64,000 nt of DNA from contig CAMCUC010000006.1 in the NCBI GenBank assembly GCA_945878875.1, positions 1 to 64,000 of the forward strand, given 5' to 3'. The position numbers and the translations under genes are program-made. This DNA is from Rhizobium sp. Q54 (GTDB taxonomy: Bacteria; Pseudomonadota; Alphaproteobacteria; Rhizobiales; Beijerinckiaceae). Under the pieces are notes generated by a model that saw only the letters and a list, made by a program, of their open reading frames with translations, did not search any database and was not told where the DNA came from. This document shows positions 42,486 to 52,687 of this stretch, one piece after another. How positions within the stretch are numbered: position 1 is the stretch's first letter; each line of letters begins with the position of its first letter.

Positions 42486-43649
42486 TTGCGGCTCCTTGCG
42501 CTCAAGCCAGTCGAGGGATGCGTGTCGGATATAAAGAACATTCTAGACGGAGAGCGTGGCGCGAGCCAGATCGCCGTAGACCGCGTGATTTCAGAATTGC
42601 GTTCGGGACGTCCAGCTCTCATTCACGCCGGACGTTCGCACGCCATCGTCATGGGCGTCGAGTCGCTTGATGCGCGTCTGGCGATACGCCTTGCCGGGGT
42701 GGCGCGCGGTCGCGCCCGCCTTGTGCTGCCGGCGCCGCGCTTGCGCCGTTTGGGGTTGGAGCGCACCGAGCCCGGCGTGCTGGCCCTGCCGAGCATCGAC
42801 CTCGCCCGCATCAACGAAATGGCGCTGGAGACAGGCGCGCGGATCGATGCGCCGGTGTCGGCCCTGTCGCCCATCGACCGCGCGGCGCTCGAAGTCGTGC
42901 GCCTGTCGCTGATCCTGCCCGCCGTACTTGTTGTGCCGGTGACGGCGAAGGCGGCGGCTGAATGCGGGCTGCTGGTGGCCGAGAGCGCAGCTATCTTTGA
43001 ATATCGCGGTCGCAGCGTCGTCGATATGGCGCTTGTGGGGCGCGGACCCGTGCCTTTGGAATGTGCGCCCGAAACTGAATTCGTGATCTTCCGGGGCGGC
43101 GAGGGCCTGCGCGATCAGGTCGCCATCGTCATCGGCAAACCAGACATGAGCAAGCCCGTCACCGTGCGGCTGCATTCGGCCTGCCTGACGGGGGATTTGT
43201 TCGGCAGCCTGAAATGCGATTGCGGCGATCAATTGCGCGATACCGTGCAATTCATGGCGCAGAATGAGGGCGGCGGCATCCTGCTCTATCTCGATCACGA
43301 GGGACGCGGCAACGGCCTGTCCAACAAGATGCGCGCCTACAAGCTGCAATCGCAGGGCTTTGACACTTACGACGCCGACGAGGTGCTGGGCTTTGACCAC
43401 GATCAGCGCGGGTTTGATTTTGCCGCTGAAATGCTGAAGCAGCTTGGCGTCTCCAGCGTGCGCGTCATGACCAACAACCCCGTCAAAATAGCGGCCCTTC
43501 GCACCAGCGGGCTCGACGTTGTATCGGATGAGCGCATTCTGGGTCGTGCAAACGATCACAATGTGCGCTATCTGGCGACCAAGCGCGACCGCGCGGGTCA
43601 TCTCATCGACGTGGACAATCTGACGCAATATGGCGCGGGAAAAGACTAG
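42486..43649 (+). CDS. GTP cyclohydrolase II with RibB-like, apparently degenerate N-terminal domain
   Basis: VRLHSACLTGDLFGSLKCDCGDQLRDTVQFMAQNEGGGILLYLDHEGRGNGLSNKMRAYKLQ; a GTG at 42522 is an alternative start. Confidence 0.9.
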   Translation: MRLLALKPVEGCVSDIKNILDGERGASQIAVDRVISELRSGRPALIHAGRSHAIVMGVESLDARLAIRLAGVARGRARLVLPAPRLRRLGLERTEPGVLALPSIDLARINEMALETGARIDAPVSALSPIDRAALEVVRLSLILPAVLVVPVTAKAAAECGLLVAESAAIFEYRGRSVVDMALVGRGPVPLECAPETEFVIFRGGEGLRDQVAIVIGKPDMSKPVTVRLHSACLTGDLFGSLKCDCGDQLRDTVQFMAQNEGGGILLYLDHEGRGNGLSNKMRAYKLQSQGFDTYDADEVLGFDHDQRGFDFAAEMLKQLGVSSVRVMTNNPVKIAALRTSGLDVVSDERILGRANDHNVRYLATKRDRAGHLIDVDNLTQYGAGKD

Positions 43650-45948
43650 GGCCAGCAAGCCGCCAAAGGCCGGGCGCAATTCGAACTACGCTCCGGCGTT
43701 TGCGTTGTTTCTGGCGGGCGCGCTGCTGTTTGCGTGGCCATGGCTGTCGGGCGCGTTCACGATCCCGTGGGACGCCAAGGCGCATTTTTATCCGCAATTG
43801 GTCTTTCTCGCCCGCTCGCTGCACGCGGGCCAATCGCCGTTCTGGACGCCAAACATCTTTGGCGGGCATCCGCAGATCGCCGATCCGCAATCGCTGATTT
43901 TCTCGCCGCCGCATTTTTTGCTGGCTCTGTTTGACCGCGCACCCTCGTTCATGGCCTTCGACGCGATAGCCTTCGCCATGCTCGCTTTGGGCGGGCTCTC
44001 CCTGATGATGCTGTTTCGTGATCGCGGCTGGCGGGCGGAGGGCGCGCTGGTCGCCGCGCTCGCTTTTGCTTTCGGCTGTTCGGCGGCCTGGCGGCTGCAA
44101 CACATCGGGCAGATCCTCAGCCTGTCGTGGTTCGCCATCGCGCTCTGGCTGTTGCTGCGCGCGATGGATCGTCGTTCAAAACTCTGGGGCGCAGCTGCGG
44201 GCCTTGCCGCCGGCTTTATGCTGATTGGGCGCGATCAGGTGGCGTGGCTGTGCGTGTTTGTGCTCGCCATCATCGCAATTGGCCGCATTCTTGAGGAAGG
44301 TTTTTCGCGCGCAAAGCTGCGCACGCTTATAGGGCCGCTGGGCATGGGCGCCTGCGTGGGCGCGCTCACGATTGCCTTGCCCATCGCGCTCACAATGGCG
44401 CTGGCCTCCCAGTCCAATCGCGCCGCGATCACGTTCGAGGGCGCGGCGGGCGGCTCGCTGCATCCAGCCGCTCTCTATACATTCGTCAGCGTCAATCTGT
44501 TTGGAACCGATGGACCTATGGCCGCCTATTGGGGGCCGCCGTCGTCGCTCGTCTGGGGCGAGACGGGGCTGGCGCTGGCGCGCAACATGGCCAACGTCTA
44601 TCTGGGCGCGCTGCCGTTTGTGGTCTTGCTGTGCTTTGGCGTGCTGCGCGGCGGCTTTCTGGCGCGTGAGATGCGCGCGTTCTCGCTGGCGGCGCTGTTG
44701 ATGCTGCTTTATGCGCTTGGGCGTTATACGCCGTTCTTCTCGCTCGCCTTCCACATCCCCGGCGCCGATCTGTTCCGCCGTCCCGCCGACGCAACCTTTC
44801 CGCTTGGCGCCTTGCTGGCGATCATCGCGGGTTATTGCGTCCATCGCTGGGCGGGCGGCGATTGGCGGGCGGATCGTCGGCGCATGTTTATTGAGGGCGG
44901 CGCCGTTGCGCTGGCTTTGGGCGCTTGCGTCTTTGTCGCGTTCGACAAGGGTCGCCTGCAACAGGCCGCTCCGATGCTGCTCGCCTCCGCACTTTGGCTC
45001 GCCGCCTCGCTGGCTTTATTGTGGCTCGCGCCGCGCTGGAAGCAGCCGCTGGCGGGGCTGGCCGTAATCGGTCTTTTGCTGAGCTTTGATCTGCGCGCCA
45101 ACAACGGCCCTAATGAATCGACCGCGCTTCCGCCGGACATGTTTGAGGCGCTGGCGCCCGACGCGCGCGATCCCACCATCGACGCGATCCGTGAAAAGCT
45201 GGCGTCTTCACAGGCGCCTGACCGGCGTGATCGCGTTGAGCTGGCCGCAATTGATTTCCATTGGCCCAACGCTTCGCTGGTGCACGGCTTCGATCATTGG
45301 CTCGGCTACAATCCGCTCCGGCTGAAATGGTACGCAGACGCCACCGGCGCCATCGACCATGTCGCAATCGCCGACCAGCGTCGTTTTGCACCGCTGTTTG
45401 CGCGCTACAATTCGCCGATGGGCAATCTGATGGGCTTGCGCTTTGTGGTCACCGGTCCGCCCGCAGGCGAACTCGACAAGCAATTGGCGCCCGGCGATCT
45501 GAAACAGGTCGCGCGCACCAGGGCCGCCTACATCTATGAAAATACGCGGGCGCTGCCACGCGTGTTGCTGGCCAATCAGGCGCGCCGCGTTGATTTTGAT
45601 GCGATGATCGCCAACGGTCGCTGGCCTCCCGTGGACTTGCGCGACACGGTGCTGTTGCAGGATGGCGGAGATAGCGTGCGCGCCCGCGCGCCGGGCTCTG
45701 CGCGGCTTGTCTCTTACCGAAATACGGAAGTGGTTGTCGACGTGCAGGCGCCCGACGGCGGCTGGCTGGCGCTCCATGACGTCTGGCATCCGTGGTGGCG
45801 CGTCGAGGTTGACGGCAAGCCAGCTAAATTGCTGCGCGCCAACGTGATCTTTCGCGCGGTCGAGCTGCCTGCTGGTGCAAAGCGCGTGCGGTTTTATTTT
45901 GCGCCGTTTGCGGGGCTTGCGAACCAGATGCTAGGCCGGGCGGAGTAA
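43630..45948 (+). CDS. YfhO-like large membrane protein
   Basis: Multiple TM helices with HFYPQLVFLARSLHAGQSPFWTPNIFGGHPQIADPQSLIFSPPH and a C-terminal domain ending GGWLALHDVWHPWWRVEVDGKPAKLLRANVIFRAVELPAG. Confidence 0.82.
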   Translation: MAREKTRASKPPKAGRNSNYAPAFALFLAGALLFAWPWLSGAFTIPWDAKAHFYPQLVFLARSLHAGQSPFWTPNIFGGHPQIADPQSLIFSPPHFLLALFDRAPSFMAFDAIAFAMLALGGLSLMMLFRDRGWRAEGALVAALAFAFGCSAAWRLQHIGQILSLSWFAIALWLLLRAMDRRSKLWGAAAGLAAGFMLIGRDQVAWLCVFVLAIIAIGRILEEGFSRAKLRTLIGPLGMGACVGALTIALPIALTMALASQSNRAAITFEGAAGGSLHPAALYTFVSVNLFGTDGPMAAYWGPPSSLVWGETGLALARNMANVYLGALPFVVLLCFGVLRGGFLAREMRAFSLAALLMLLYALGRYTPFFSLAFHIPGADLFRRPADATFPLGALLAIIAGYCVHRWAGGDWRADRRRMFIEGGAVALALGACVFVAFDKGRLQQAAPMLLASALWLAASLALLWLAPRWKQPLAGLAVIGLLLSFDLRANNGPNESTALPPDMFEALAPDARDPTIDAIREKLASSQAPDRRDRVELAAIDFHWPNASLVHGFDHWLGYNPLRLKWYADATGAIDHVAIADQRRFAPLFARYNSPMGNLMGLRFVVTGPPAGELDKQLAPGDLKQVARTRAAYIYENTRALPRVLLANQARRVDFDAMIANGRWPPVDLRDTVLLQDGGDSVRARAPGSARLVSYRNTEVVVDVQAPDGGWLALHDVWHPWWRVEVDGKPAKLLRANVIFRAVELPAGAKRVRFYFAPFAGLANQMLGRAE

Positions 45949-46026
45949 GCGCGGGCCTGGCGCAATCGTTCCTTGCGCTCCGCTCCCATTCTGGCACGCT
46001 GTCAATTGGGAGAGGAGTTCCTGGCG

Positions 46027-48138
46027 ATGCAGCACGGCTCGAAAGACCAACGCGATCTCGCGCTGTTTGCGCTGGAGGCGGTTGCGCTCGACACTGAAAC
46101 CACGGGGCTTGATCCGCGCAAGGCCCGCCTGATCGAGATCGGCGGCGTCGTTCTGGCGCCGGGCGGGGGCGAGACGGATGAAACCTTCGAGACCTTCGTC
46201 AATGCAGGCCAAGTGCCTGCGGAGGCAGCTCGCATTACGGGCATAGACACGGACATGCTGGCGGATGCACCAGCCTTTCCCGATGCTTTGCGCGCGCTGC
46301 AGGACTTTGTCGCCGGGCGCGTGGTGATTGGCCATTCGTTCGGGTTCGACCTTGCGGTGCTGGCGCAGGAATGCCGCGCCCATGGCCTGCCGCAATGGTC
46401 GCCTCTTGCGCTCGACACGCGCTTTCTGGCGCAGGTCGCCTTTCCCAATCTGCCCGGCTACACGCTGGAGACCATCGCGGCGCGTTGCGGGGTTGAGCTT
46501 GGCGCGCGCCATCGCGCCCTTGGTGATGCGATTTCCTGCGCCCGCATTTTTGGCGCGCTGGCGTCGCACCTGCGCGAAAAGGGCGTGCGTACTTTAGGCG
46601 AGGCGCTGGCGGCCACGCGCCGTTTTGAGGACGATCAAGCCTATCCCTCAATGTGGGAGCCGTTGAGCGGCGGCCTGCAGGGCGCAGCCGCGCGCGCGCA
46701 AAACCTCGATCCATTTCTGTTCAGCCGCCGCGTCAGCGACGTCATGACCCGGCTGCCGAAATTCATCGCGCGCGAGGCCAGCGTCGCCGACGCTGCGCAG
46801 ATCATGGCGCGCGACAAGGTCGGCTCGCTGTTCGTCGGCGCCAGCGACGCGCTCAGCCGCGATCTTGGCATCCTGACCGAGCGCGACGTGCTGGGAATCA
46901 TCGCACGCGAGGGCGCGGCGGGCCTTGCGAGGCCGGTGGACGATTTTGCCTCGCGTCCGCTGCAAAGCGTTGCGGCGCCGGCCTTCGTCTATCGCGCCGT
47001 GGGGCGGATGACGCGGCTCGGCGTGCGCCATCTGGGCGTGATGGACGATGCGGGGCGCATCATCGGCGCAATATCGGCGCGCGATCTTTTGAAATCGCGC
47101 ATGAGCGAGCCGGTGGCTCTGGGTGACGCCATCGACACCGCGCCCGACGTCGTGCAATTGGGCAAGGCGTGGGGGACCATTCCCGCCGTCGCCCGCGCTT
47201 TGCTGGCCAATGAGCTGGACGGGCGCCAGATCGCAGCCGTGGTCGCGCGGGAAGTGGCCGCGCTGACGCGGCGCGCGGCGCTGATGGCGCAGGAGCGGCT
47301 CGTGAAGGAGGGCGCGGGCGAGCCGCCGTGCGCTTACGCAATCATGATTTTAGGCTCGGCGGGGCGCGGGGAAAGCCTGCTGGCGTTCGACCAGGACAAT
47401 GCGCTCGTGTTTGCGCACGGCGACGAGGGCGGGCCGGAAGATACCTATTTCGCGCGCCTTGGCGAACACATGTGCGAGATTCTGCATGCGGTGGGCGTGC
47501 CGCTTTGCCCCGGCAACGTGATGGCCAAAAATGCAAGCTGGCGCGGCTCGCTTGAGGCATGGCGGGCGCGCACGCAAACCTGGCTGCATCGCTCGCGCCC
47601 GGAAGATTTGCTGGCCGTCGATATCGCCTATGACTGGCGCCCGTGCGCGGGGGATCTCACGATGGGAGAATCCTTGTGGCGCGACATGCAGCGGGCCGCG
47701 CGCAACGAGATCGCATTTCTGAAACTGCTCGCCCGGCAGGGCGAACAGCAGGCCTCGCCGTTTGGTTTTTTTGGGCGGCTGCAAACCGAGAACAGCCGAA
47801 TTGATTTGAAGCTCTATGGCCTGAAAGCCATCGTCGCCGGCGCCCGCGCCATTGCGCTGCGTCACGGGATCGAGGCGCGCGCAACGTCCGAACGCCTGCA
47901 AGGCGTGCGTGCTTTGGGCCTTGGCCACGCGCCCGATCTGGAGGCGCTGGACCGCGCCCATAAATTATTCCTAACGCTGATCCTGCAGCAGCAATTGCAG
48001 GACATCGCTGCCGGAAAGCGTCCCTCCAATAAAGTGGACCTGAGCGCGCTTGACGCTGCGATTCTGGAGGATTTGCGCGAGGGCCTGAAAGCGGTCGGCT
48101 CAATCACGGATATTGTGCGCGACATTTTGATGGGGTGA
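46027..48138 (+). CDS. Exonuclease (DnaQ-like) - CBS - DUF294 nucleotidyltransferase-like fusion
   Basis: VALDTETTGLDPRKARLIEIGGVVL (exonuclease); CBS pair around VSDVMTRLPKFIAREASVADAAQIMARDKVGSLFV; PCAYAIMILGSAGRGESLLAFDQDNALVF (DUF294). Confidence 0.87.
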   Translation: MQHGSKDQRDLALFALEAVALDTETTGLDPRKARLIEIGGVVLAPGGGETDETFETFVNAGQVPAEAARITGIDTDMLADAPAFPDALRALQDFVAGRVVIGHSFGFDLAVLAQECRAHGLPQWSPLALDTRFLAQVAFPNLPGYTLETIAARCGVELGARHRALGDAISCARIFGALASHLREKGVRTLGEALAATRRFEDDQAYPSMWEPLSGGLQGAAARAQNLDPFLFSRRVSDVMTRLPKFIAREASVADAAQIMARDKVGSLFVGASDALSRDLGILTERDVLGIIAREGAAGLARPVDDFASRPLQSVAAPAFVYRAVGRMTRLGVRHLGVMDDAGRIIGAISARDLLKSRMSEPVALGDAIDTAPDVVQLGKAWGTIPAVARALLANELDGRQIAAVVAREVAALTRRAALMAQERLVKEGAGEPPCAYAIMILGSAGRGESLLAFDQDNALVFAHGDEGGPEDTYFARLGEHMCEILHAVGVPLCPGNVMAKNASWRGSLEAWRARTQTWLHRSRPEDLLAVDIAYDWRPCAGDLTMGESLWRDMQRAARNEIAFLKLLARQGEQQASPFGFFGRLQTENSRIDLKLYGLKAIVAGARAIALRHGIEARATSERLQGVRALGLGHAPDLEALDRAHKLFLTLILQQQLQDIAAGKRPSNKVDLSALDAAILEDLREGLKAVGSITDIVRDILMG

Positions 48139-48261
48139 GGCGTTTGCGTTGCCACAGCTCAGCGTGTCTGCGGCGGACGCCTTGGCGCAGTTCGCATTTT
48201 AATTTTTTTGTACTAGACAAGTGATATTTCGAATCACAAACGTTTTCCAGTTTGGTTTTAA

Positions 48262-50100
48262 ATGCGCCTGATTTTGCTTTCGCAATCGCTCGATCAAGTA
48301 TTTCATAACGAACTACGCAAGCGCCTCGGCGTTCTGTCGCTGTTTTGTATGTTATCATTGATTTACGGCGCTATCTTCTTACCCTATCTGCAGCTTTCCT
48401 CGGGGTTGATGGGGCATGACTACTCCCTGCATTTTCCCAATCTGCTCATTGGCTATTATTGGGCGTTGCAGAATAATTATTGGTCGATTCCCTGGTTCAC
48501 GCCGGCGACCTGCGGCGGCATGACCTATTATGCAGACCTGAACGTCGCCTATTTCTCGGCGCCGCAGGTATTGACCCTGTTTGTCTCGCCGCTACGCGCC
48601 ATCCAGATCACGTTCATGCTGTTCGCTTTTATCGGCATGTGGGGGACCTATCGTCTGATGCGCGTGGCTTTTGGCGCCTCGCGTACTGCCAGCGTCATTG
48701 CAGCGGCCCTGTTCCTGTTCAACGGATTTTATGCGTACCGAATGCTGATCGGTCATCTGACGTTTCATGCGTTTGCGTTGACGCCGTTGTTGATGGCGAT
48801 GCTTCTGCCGCGCGCAGGCAAGGCGATGCCGGCTATTGGCGAAACAATTTTCCGCACCTGCATCGCAGGGCTTTGTCTGGCGTATATGTTTCACTCTGGC
48901 ATGATCCATGGCATCCCGCCCCTGCTGATGGCTTGCGCAATCGTGATCCTGATTCACGGAATGCGGGTTGGCTTTCAGCCATGGTCGTGGGCGCTGATGG
49001 CGGGGGCGGGCTTGCTGTCGCTGGGCCTGAGCGCCGGAAAACTTTATGCGGCGCTGAGCCTTGCAAACGCTTTTCCGCGCGATTTTTATAAACTTCCGGG
49101 CGCTGATAACATCGCACAGCTTTTATGGGCCGTGTTCAGCTCTCTGTTCTGGCGTCCGCCTCCCGATGCTCTGGTCAATTCCGATTGGTCGCAGGTTCGG
49201 CATGAATGGGAATACGGGCTCACGCTCGCACCAGTTTTTATCGCTTATTACATCTACAGCGAGGTACGCAGGGGTGCTGCTGGTGCGCATTCCCAGATTA
49301 TTGTGAAGCGATCAGGTTTTGTGTATCGCGCGGCAGGCGTTGCGATCGTAGTTATGCTTTTGGCGCCGCTGGCGTTGAACTTCTATATGCCGGGCTGGAA
49401 CGCTTTTCTAAAGCAGCTGCCCTATTTTAGCAGCAGCAGCAGTCTGCTGCGTTTTTTCTGCCTTTACATTCCCGTTATCGTCATTTGCTGCGCTCTTGCC
49501 ATAGATCGCTTGCCGCGGTCCAGAGCCCCGCTTCGCCTGAAAATAGCGCTGGTCGCAATCGCCGTGATCGTCGCGCAGAACGTTATAACCAACAGGGATT
49601 ATTACAACACGGAGACATACGATCCATCCGCAATAAATGCTGAATATCTGCGCGCGTCCAAAGAGGCGAGAGTTCGTCCCGTTGACCAGATTGCGTCAAG
49701 CGACAACATGTCTTCGCCAAACAACACAATGGCGTTCGGCGGATCGGCGTTTCCCTGTTACCAGCCAATGTTTGGATATCAGCTCGAAAAATTTCCCATT
49801 GGGCAATTGCAACCGGGTCCGATTTTTTCTGCGCGGGAGGGCTTTCTTAATTTCAAGAATCCGGCCTGCTATCTGTTCCCCAAAGAAAACAAATGCACGC
49901 CGGGCAATCACTTCGCTGTTTCGCAAATTGAGGAGGCGCAGGCTTTGGCCGCGTACCGTCCGTTTGCGTTCCAGCAGCCAGCCTCACAGATTCTGGCGAC
50001 GAATATAAGCATCGTCTCGTCGCTGGCCTGTGTGTTCGGGCTCGCGCTTGGCGGCTTTTTATGGCGGCGGGTCAGGCGTTCGAAGACTATGCCGCTCTGA
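48262..50100 (+). CDS. Large multi-pass membrane protein, GT-C/YfhO-like
   Basis: Many TM segments; GLMGHDYSLHFPNLLIGYYWALQNNYWSIPWFTPATCGGMTYYADLNVAYFSAPQVL resembles YfhO/PMT-type loops. Confidence 0.7.
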   Translation: MRLILLSQSLDQVFHNELRKRLGVLSLFCMLSLIYGAIFLPYLQLSSGLMGHDYSLHFPNLLIGYYWALQNNYWSIPWFTPATCGGMTYYADLNVAYFSAPQVLTLFVSPLRAIQITFMLFAFIGMWGTYRLMRVAFGASRTASVIAAALFLFNGFYAYRMLIGHLTFHAFALTPLLMAMLLPRAGKAMPAIGETIFRTCIAGLCLAYMFHSGMIHGIPPLLMACAIVILIHGMRVGFQPWSWALMAGAGLLSLGLSAGKLYAALSLANAFPRDFYKLPGADNIAQLLWAVFSSLFWRPPPDALVNSDWSQVRHEWEYGLTLAPVFIAYYIYSEVRRGAAGAHSQIIVKRSGFVYRAAGVAIVVMLLAPLALNFYMPGWNAFLKQLPYFSSSSSLLRFFCLYIPVIVICCALAIDRLPRSRAPLRLKIALVAIAVIVAQNVITNRDYYNTETYDPSAINAEYLRASKEARVRPVDQIASSDNMSSPNNTMAFGGSAFPCYQPMFGYQLEKFPIGQLQPGPIFSAREGFLNFKNPACYLFPKENKCTPGNHFAVSQIEEAQALAAYRPFAFQQPASQILATNISIVSSLACVFGLALGGFLWRRVRRSKTMPL

Positions 50101-50302
50101 CAGGCGTAAACACAGTCGAGCTGGGTTCCGGACGCCAGCCGGAATAAGGGAATTATAAAGGGCGAGCGCGACAGTGCATATTTGGAAAGCACTTCGCACA
50201 CAAAATGCGCTGAATTGTCTCCCTTCAGACGCTCGCAGGTTTTTGCAGACCTCTTGCGCGACTCAGCGAACAGGTTACAAATGTAGCTATGGTCGGAGCA
50301 CG

Positions 50303-50782
50303 ATGAAGAAGTCAGAGCGCAAGCAGATTTTCCTTGAGGCGCGGGCGCCGCAAGCCAGCAGACAACAAGTCGCTGCGCTGCCGTTTCGTCGCGCCCCGGA
50401 ATTGGAAATCCTGCTGGTGTCGTCGCTCGAATCAAGGCGGTGGATCGTGCCCAAGGGCTGGCCGATGAAGGGGCGGACCCTGTCTGAAACCGCCGCCAGA
50501 GAGGCTTTCGAAGAGGCGGGCGTCAAAGGCGTAATCTGCGAGGAGCCTGCAGGCGCCTTCGTCTACGACAAACGCAAACGTAACGGCGCCGTGTGGCGCT
50601 GCGAAGTCGAGGTGTTTGCGCTCGAAGTGCAGCGCCAGAGCGCCAAATGGCCAGAGAAGACGCTGCGGACCCACCGCTGGTGCGACTGGCGGGAGGCCGC
50701 CGAACTCGTTGACGATCCGGGCCTTGCCGATGTGATTCGGGCTTTCGCCGCCCGCCCGCTGAAGGCGCTGTCGGCGGGCTAA
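50303..50782 (+). CDS. NUDIX hydrolase
   Basis: RWIVPKGWPMKGRTLSETAAREAFEEAGVKG fits the Nudix box (GX5EX7REUXEEXGU-like). Confidence 0.93.
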   Translation: MKKSERKQIFLEARAPQASRQQVAALPFRRAPELEILLVSSLESRRWIVPKGWPMKGRTLSETAAREAFEEAGVKGVICEEPAGAFVYDKRKRNGAVWRCEVEVFALEVQRQSAKWPEKTLRTHRWCDWREAAELVDDPGLADVIRAFAARPLKALSAG

Positions 50783-51774
50783 AGCATGCTCGGCAGCACG
50801 CGGTCGGGCGGCTTGTGGCCGTCCATGAACGCCTTCACGTTTACGATCACCTTCTCGCCCATGTCGATGCGGCCCTCGTGGGTCGCCGAGCCCATGTGCG
50901 GGAGCAGGGTGACCTTGCCGGCCCGCGCCAGCTTCAGCAGTTTATTGGGCACGGCGGGCTCATGCTCGAACACGTCAAGCCCGGCGCCGGCGATCTCGCC
51001 CGCCTCCAGCATTTTCGTCAAAACGTTCTCGTCGATGATCTCGCCGCGCGCCGTGTTGACGATGATCGCGCTGGGACGCAGCAATTTCAGCCGCCGCGCC
51101 GAAAGCAGGTGATAGGTGGCGGGCGTGTGCGGACAATTCACCGACACGATGTCCATGCGCGCAAGCATCTGGTCGAGCGATTCCCAATAGGTCGCCTCCA
51201 GCCCATCCTCGATCTGCCCCGGGAGGCGGCGGCGGTTGTGGTAATGGATGGACAGGCCGAACGCCCTGGCCCGGCGCGCGACCGCCTGGCCTATCCGCCC
51301 CATGCCGACGATTCCAAGCCGCTTGCCGTTGATCCGCGCCCCCAGCATCCACGTCGGCGACCAGCCGGTCCATTCGCCGGACGTGATTGCGTTCGCTCCT
51401 TCCACCACGCGGCGGCAGACGGCCAGGATCAGCGCCATCGTCATGTCGGCGGTGTCGTCGGTCAGCACGCCGGGCGTATTGGTGACGGTCAGCCCACGCG
51501 CGAATGCTACGCCAACGTCGATATTGTCGACACCATTGCCGAAATTGGCGATCAGCTTCAGGTTTGGGCCAGCCTGGGCCAGTAGCTGCGCGTCGATCCG
51601 GTCGGTGACGGTGGGCACAAGGACGTCGGCTGTCCGCAAAGCTTCCGCCAGCTCGCCCGCGCTCATGGGCGTGTCGGCAACGTTGATCCGCGTATCGAAC
51701 AATTCGCACATGCGGGTTTCGATTGCGTCGGGCAGTTTGCGCGTCACGATCACCAGCGGCTTTTTGCGCATCAT
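50779..51774 (-). CDS. D-2-hydroxyacid dehydrogenase (glyoxylate/hydroxypyruvate reductase-like)
   Basis: LGIVGMGRIGQAVARRARAFGLSIHYHNRR; SAIIVNTARGEIIDENVL; GAGLDVFEHEPAV. Confidence 0.92.
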   Translation of the reverse strand: MMRKKPLVIVTRKLPDAIETRMCELFDTRINVADTPMSAGELAEALRTADVLVPTVTDRIDAQLLAQAGPNLKLIANFGNGVDNIDVGVAFARGLTVTNTPGVLTDDTADMTMALILAVCRRVVEGANAITSGEWTGWSPTWMLGARINGKRLGIVGMGRIGQAVARRARAFGLSIHYHNRRRLPGQIEDGLEATYWESLDQMLARMDIVSVNCPHTPATYHLLSARRLKLLRPSAIIVNTARGEIIDENVLTKMLEAGEIAGAGLDVFEHEPAVPNKLLKLARAGKVTLLPHMGSATHEGRIDMGEKVIVNVKAFMDGHKPPDRVLPSML

Positions 51775-51998
51775 CCTGCTTTCCCCGATCCCTGACTGCG
51801 ATCAATTCGCCACAGCAAAAAAACACACTTGTTCACGGCGCCTTAACGCGGTCTGCGCGATTGTGCGCAACGCCTGCGGAAAATGCGGCTCCGCGTCATG
51901 CCGTCCGCGCCATGCCGCGAGCCCTGTTGAGCAGGCAGCTAAGACACAAATCCGGAGCGGCGCAAGGCGTTCGCTCTCGTACTTTGGAGTGTTCGGGC

Positions 51999-52553
51999 AT
52001 GCGGGGTGCGTCGGCGTTGACGAGTTTGGGTGAATTCAACGGCTGGCCGTCCGCTTGCGCGCTGGCGGTCGCTGTCGCGTTGATCGCCGCACTGGCGCCG
52101 GTGGAGGCGGCGGCGCAGGTCGGCACGGTCACCGGCCTGCCGGTTCCCCGTTACGTCAGCCTGAAATCGGACCGCGTGAACCTGCGCGAAGGCCCCTCCA
52201 AAGAGCATCGCACCGCCTGGGTTTTCCAGCGCGCAGGCCTGCCGGTTGAGGTTACCGCAGAATTCGACAATTGGCGCCGCATCCGTGACTCGGAAGGCTC
52301 CGAGGGCTGGGTGTTGCACTCGCTGCTCTCGGGCCGTCGCACAGCGCTGGTCGCTCCCTGGCGCAAAGGCGAGGTGATTCCCCTGACGACTCAGGCTGGT
52401 GGCGCCAATGTCTCCGCCCAGCTCCAGTCGGGCCTCGTCGTCAGCGTGCGGCGCTGCGACAAGGCGTGGTGCCGGGTGTCGGGCAGGGAGTTTGACGGAT
52501 ACGTCGAGCAGAAGATGCTTTGGGGCGTTTACGCCAACGAACGCGTGGAATGA
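51999..52553 (+). CDS. SH3 domain-containing secreted protein
   Basis: Signal peptide, then RYVSLKSDRVNLREGPSKEHRTAWVFQRAGLPVEVTAEFDNWRRIRDSEGSEGWVLHSLLSGRR. Confidence 0.88.
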   Translation: MRGASALTSLGEFNGWPSACALAVAVALIAALAPVEAAAQVGTVTGLPVPRYVSLKSDRVNLREGPSKEHRTAWVFQRAGLPVEVTAEFDNWRRIRDSEGSEGWVLHSLLSGRRTALVAPWRKGEVIPLTTQAGGANVSAQLQSGLVVSVRRCDKAWCRVSGREFDGYVEQKMLWGVYANERVE

Positions 52554-52687
52554 ACGTGGACTGAACTTTCAGACGCCTTTCGGCGCCAGCGAGCTTGTGT
52601 TAGAGAGCGGGCTTCTGGCCGGCCCTGTCCGGCGATTCCGGCTTGCGCAATTGCGGATCAGGCCGAATTGAACAGAGGCGGGCGGAT

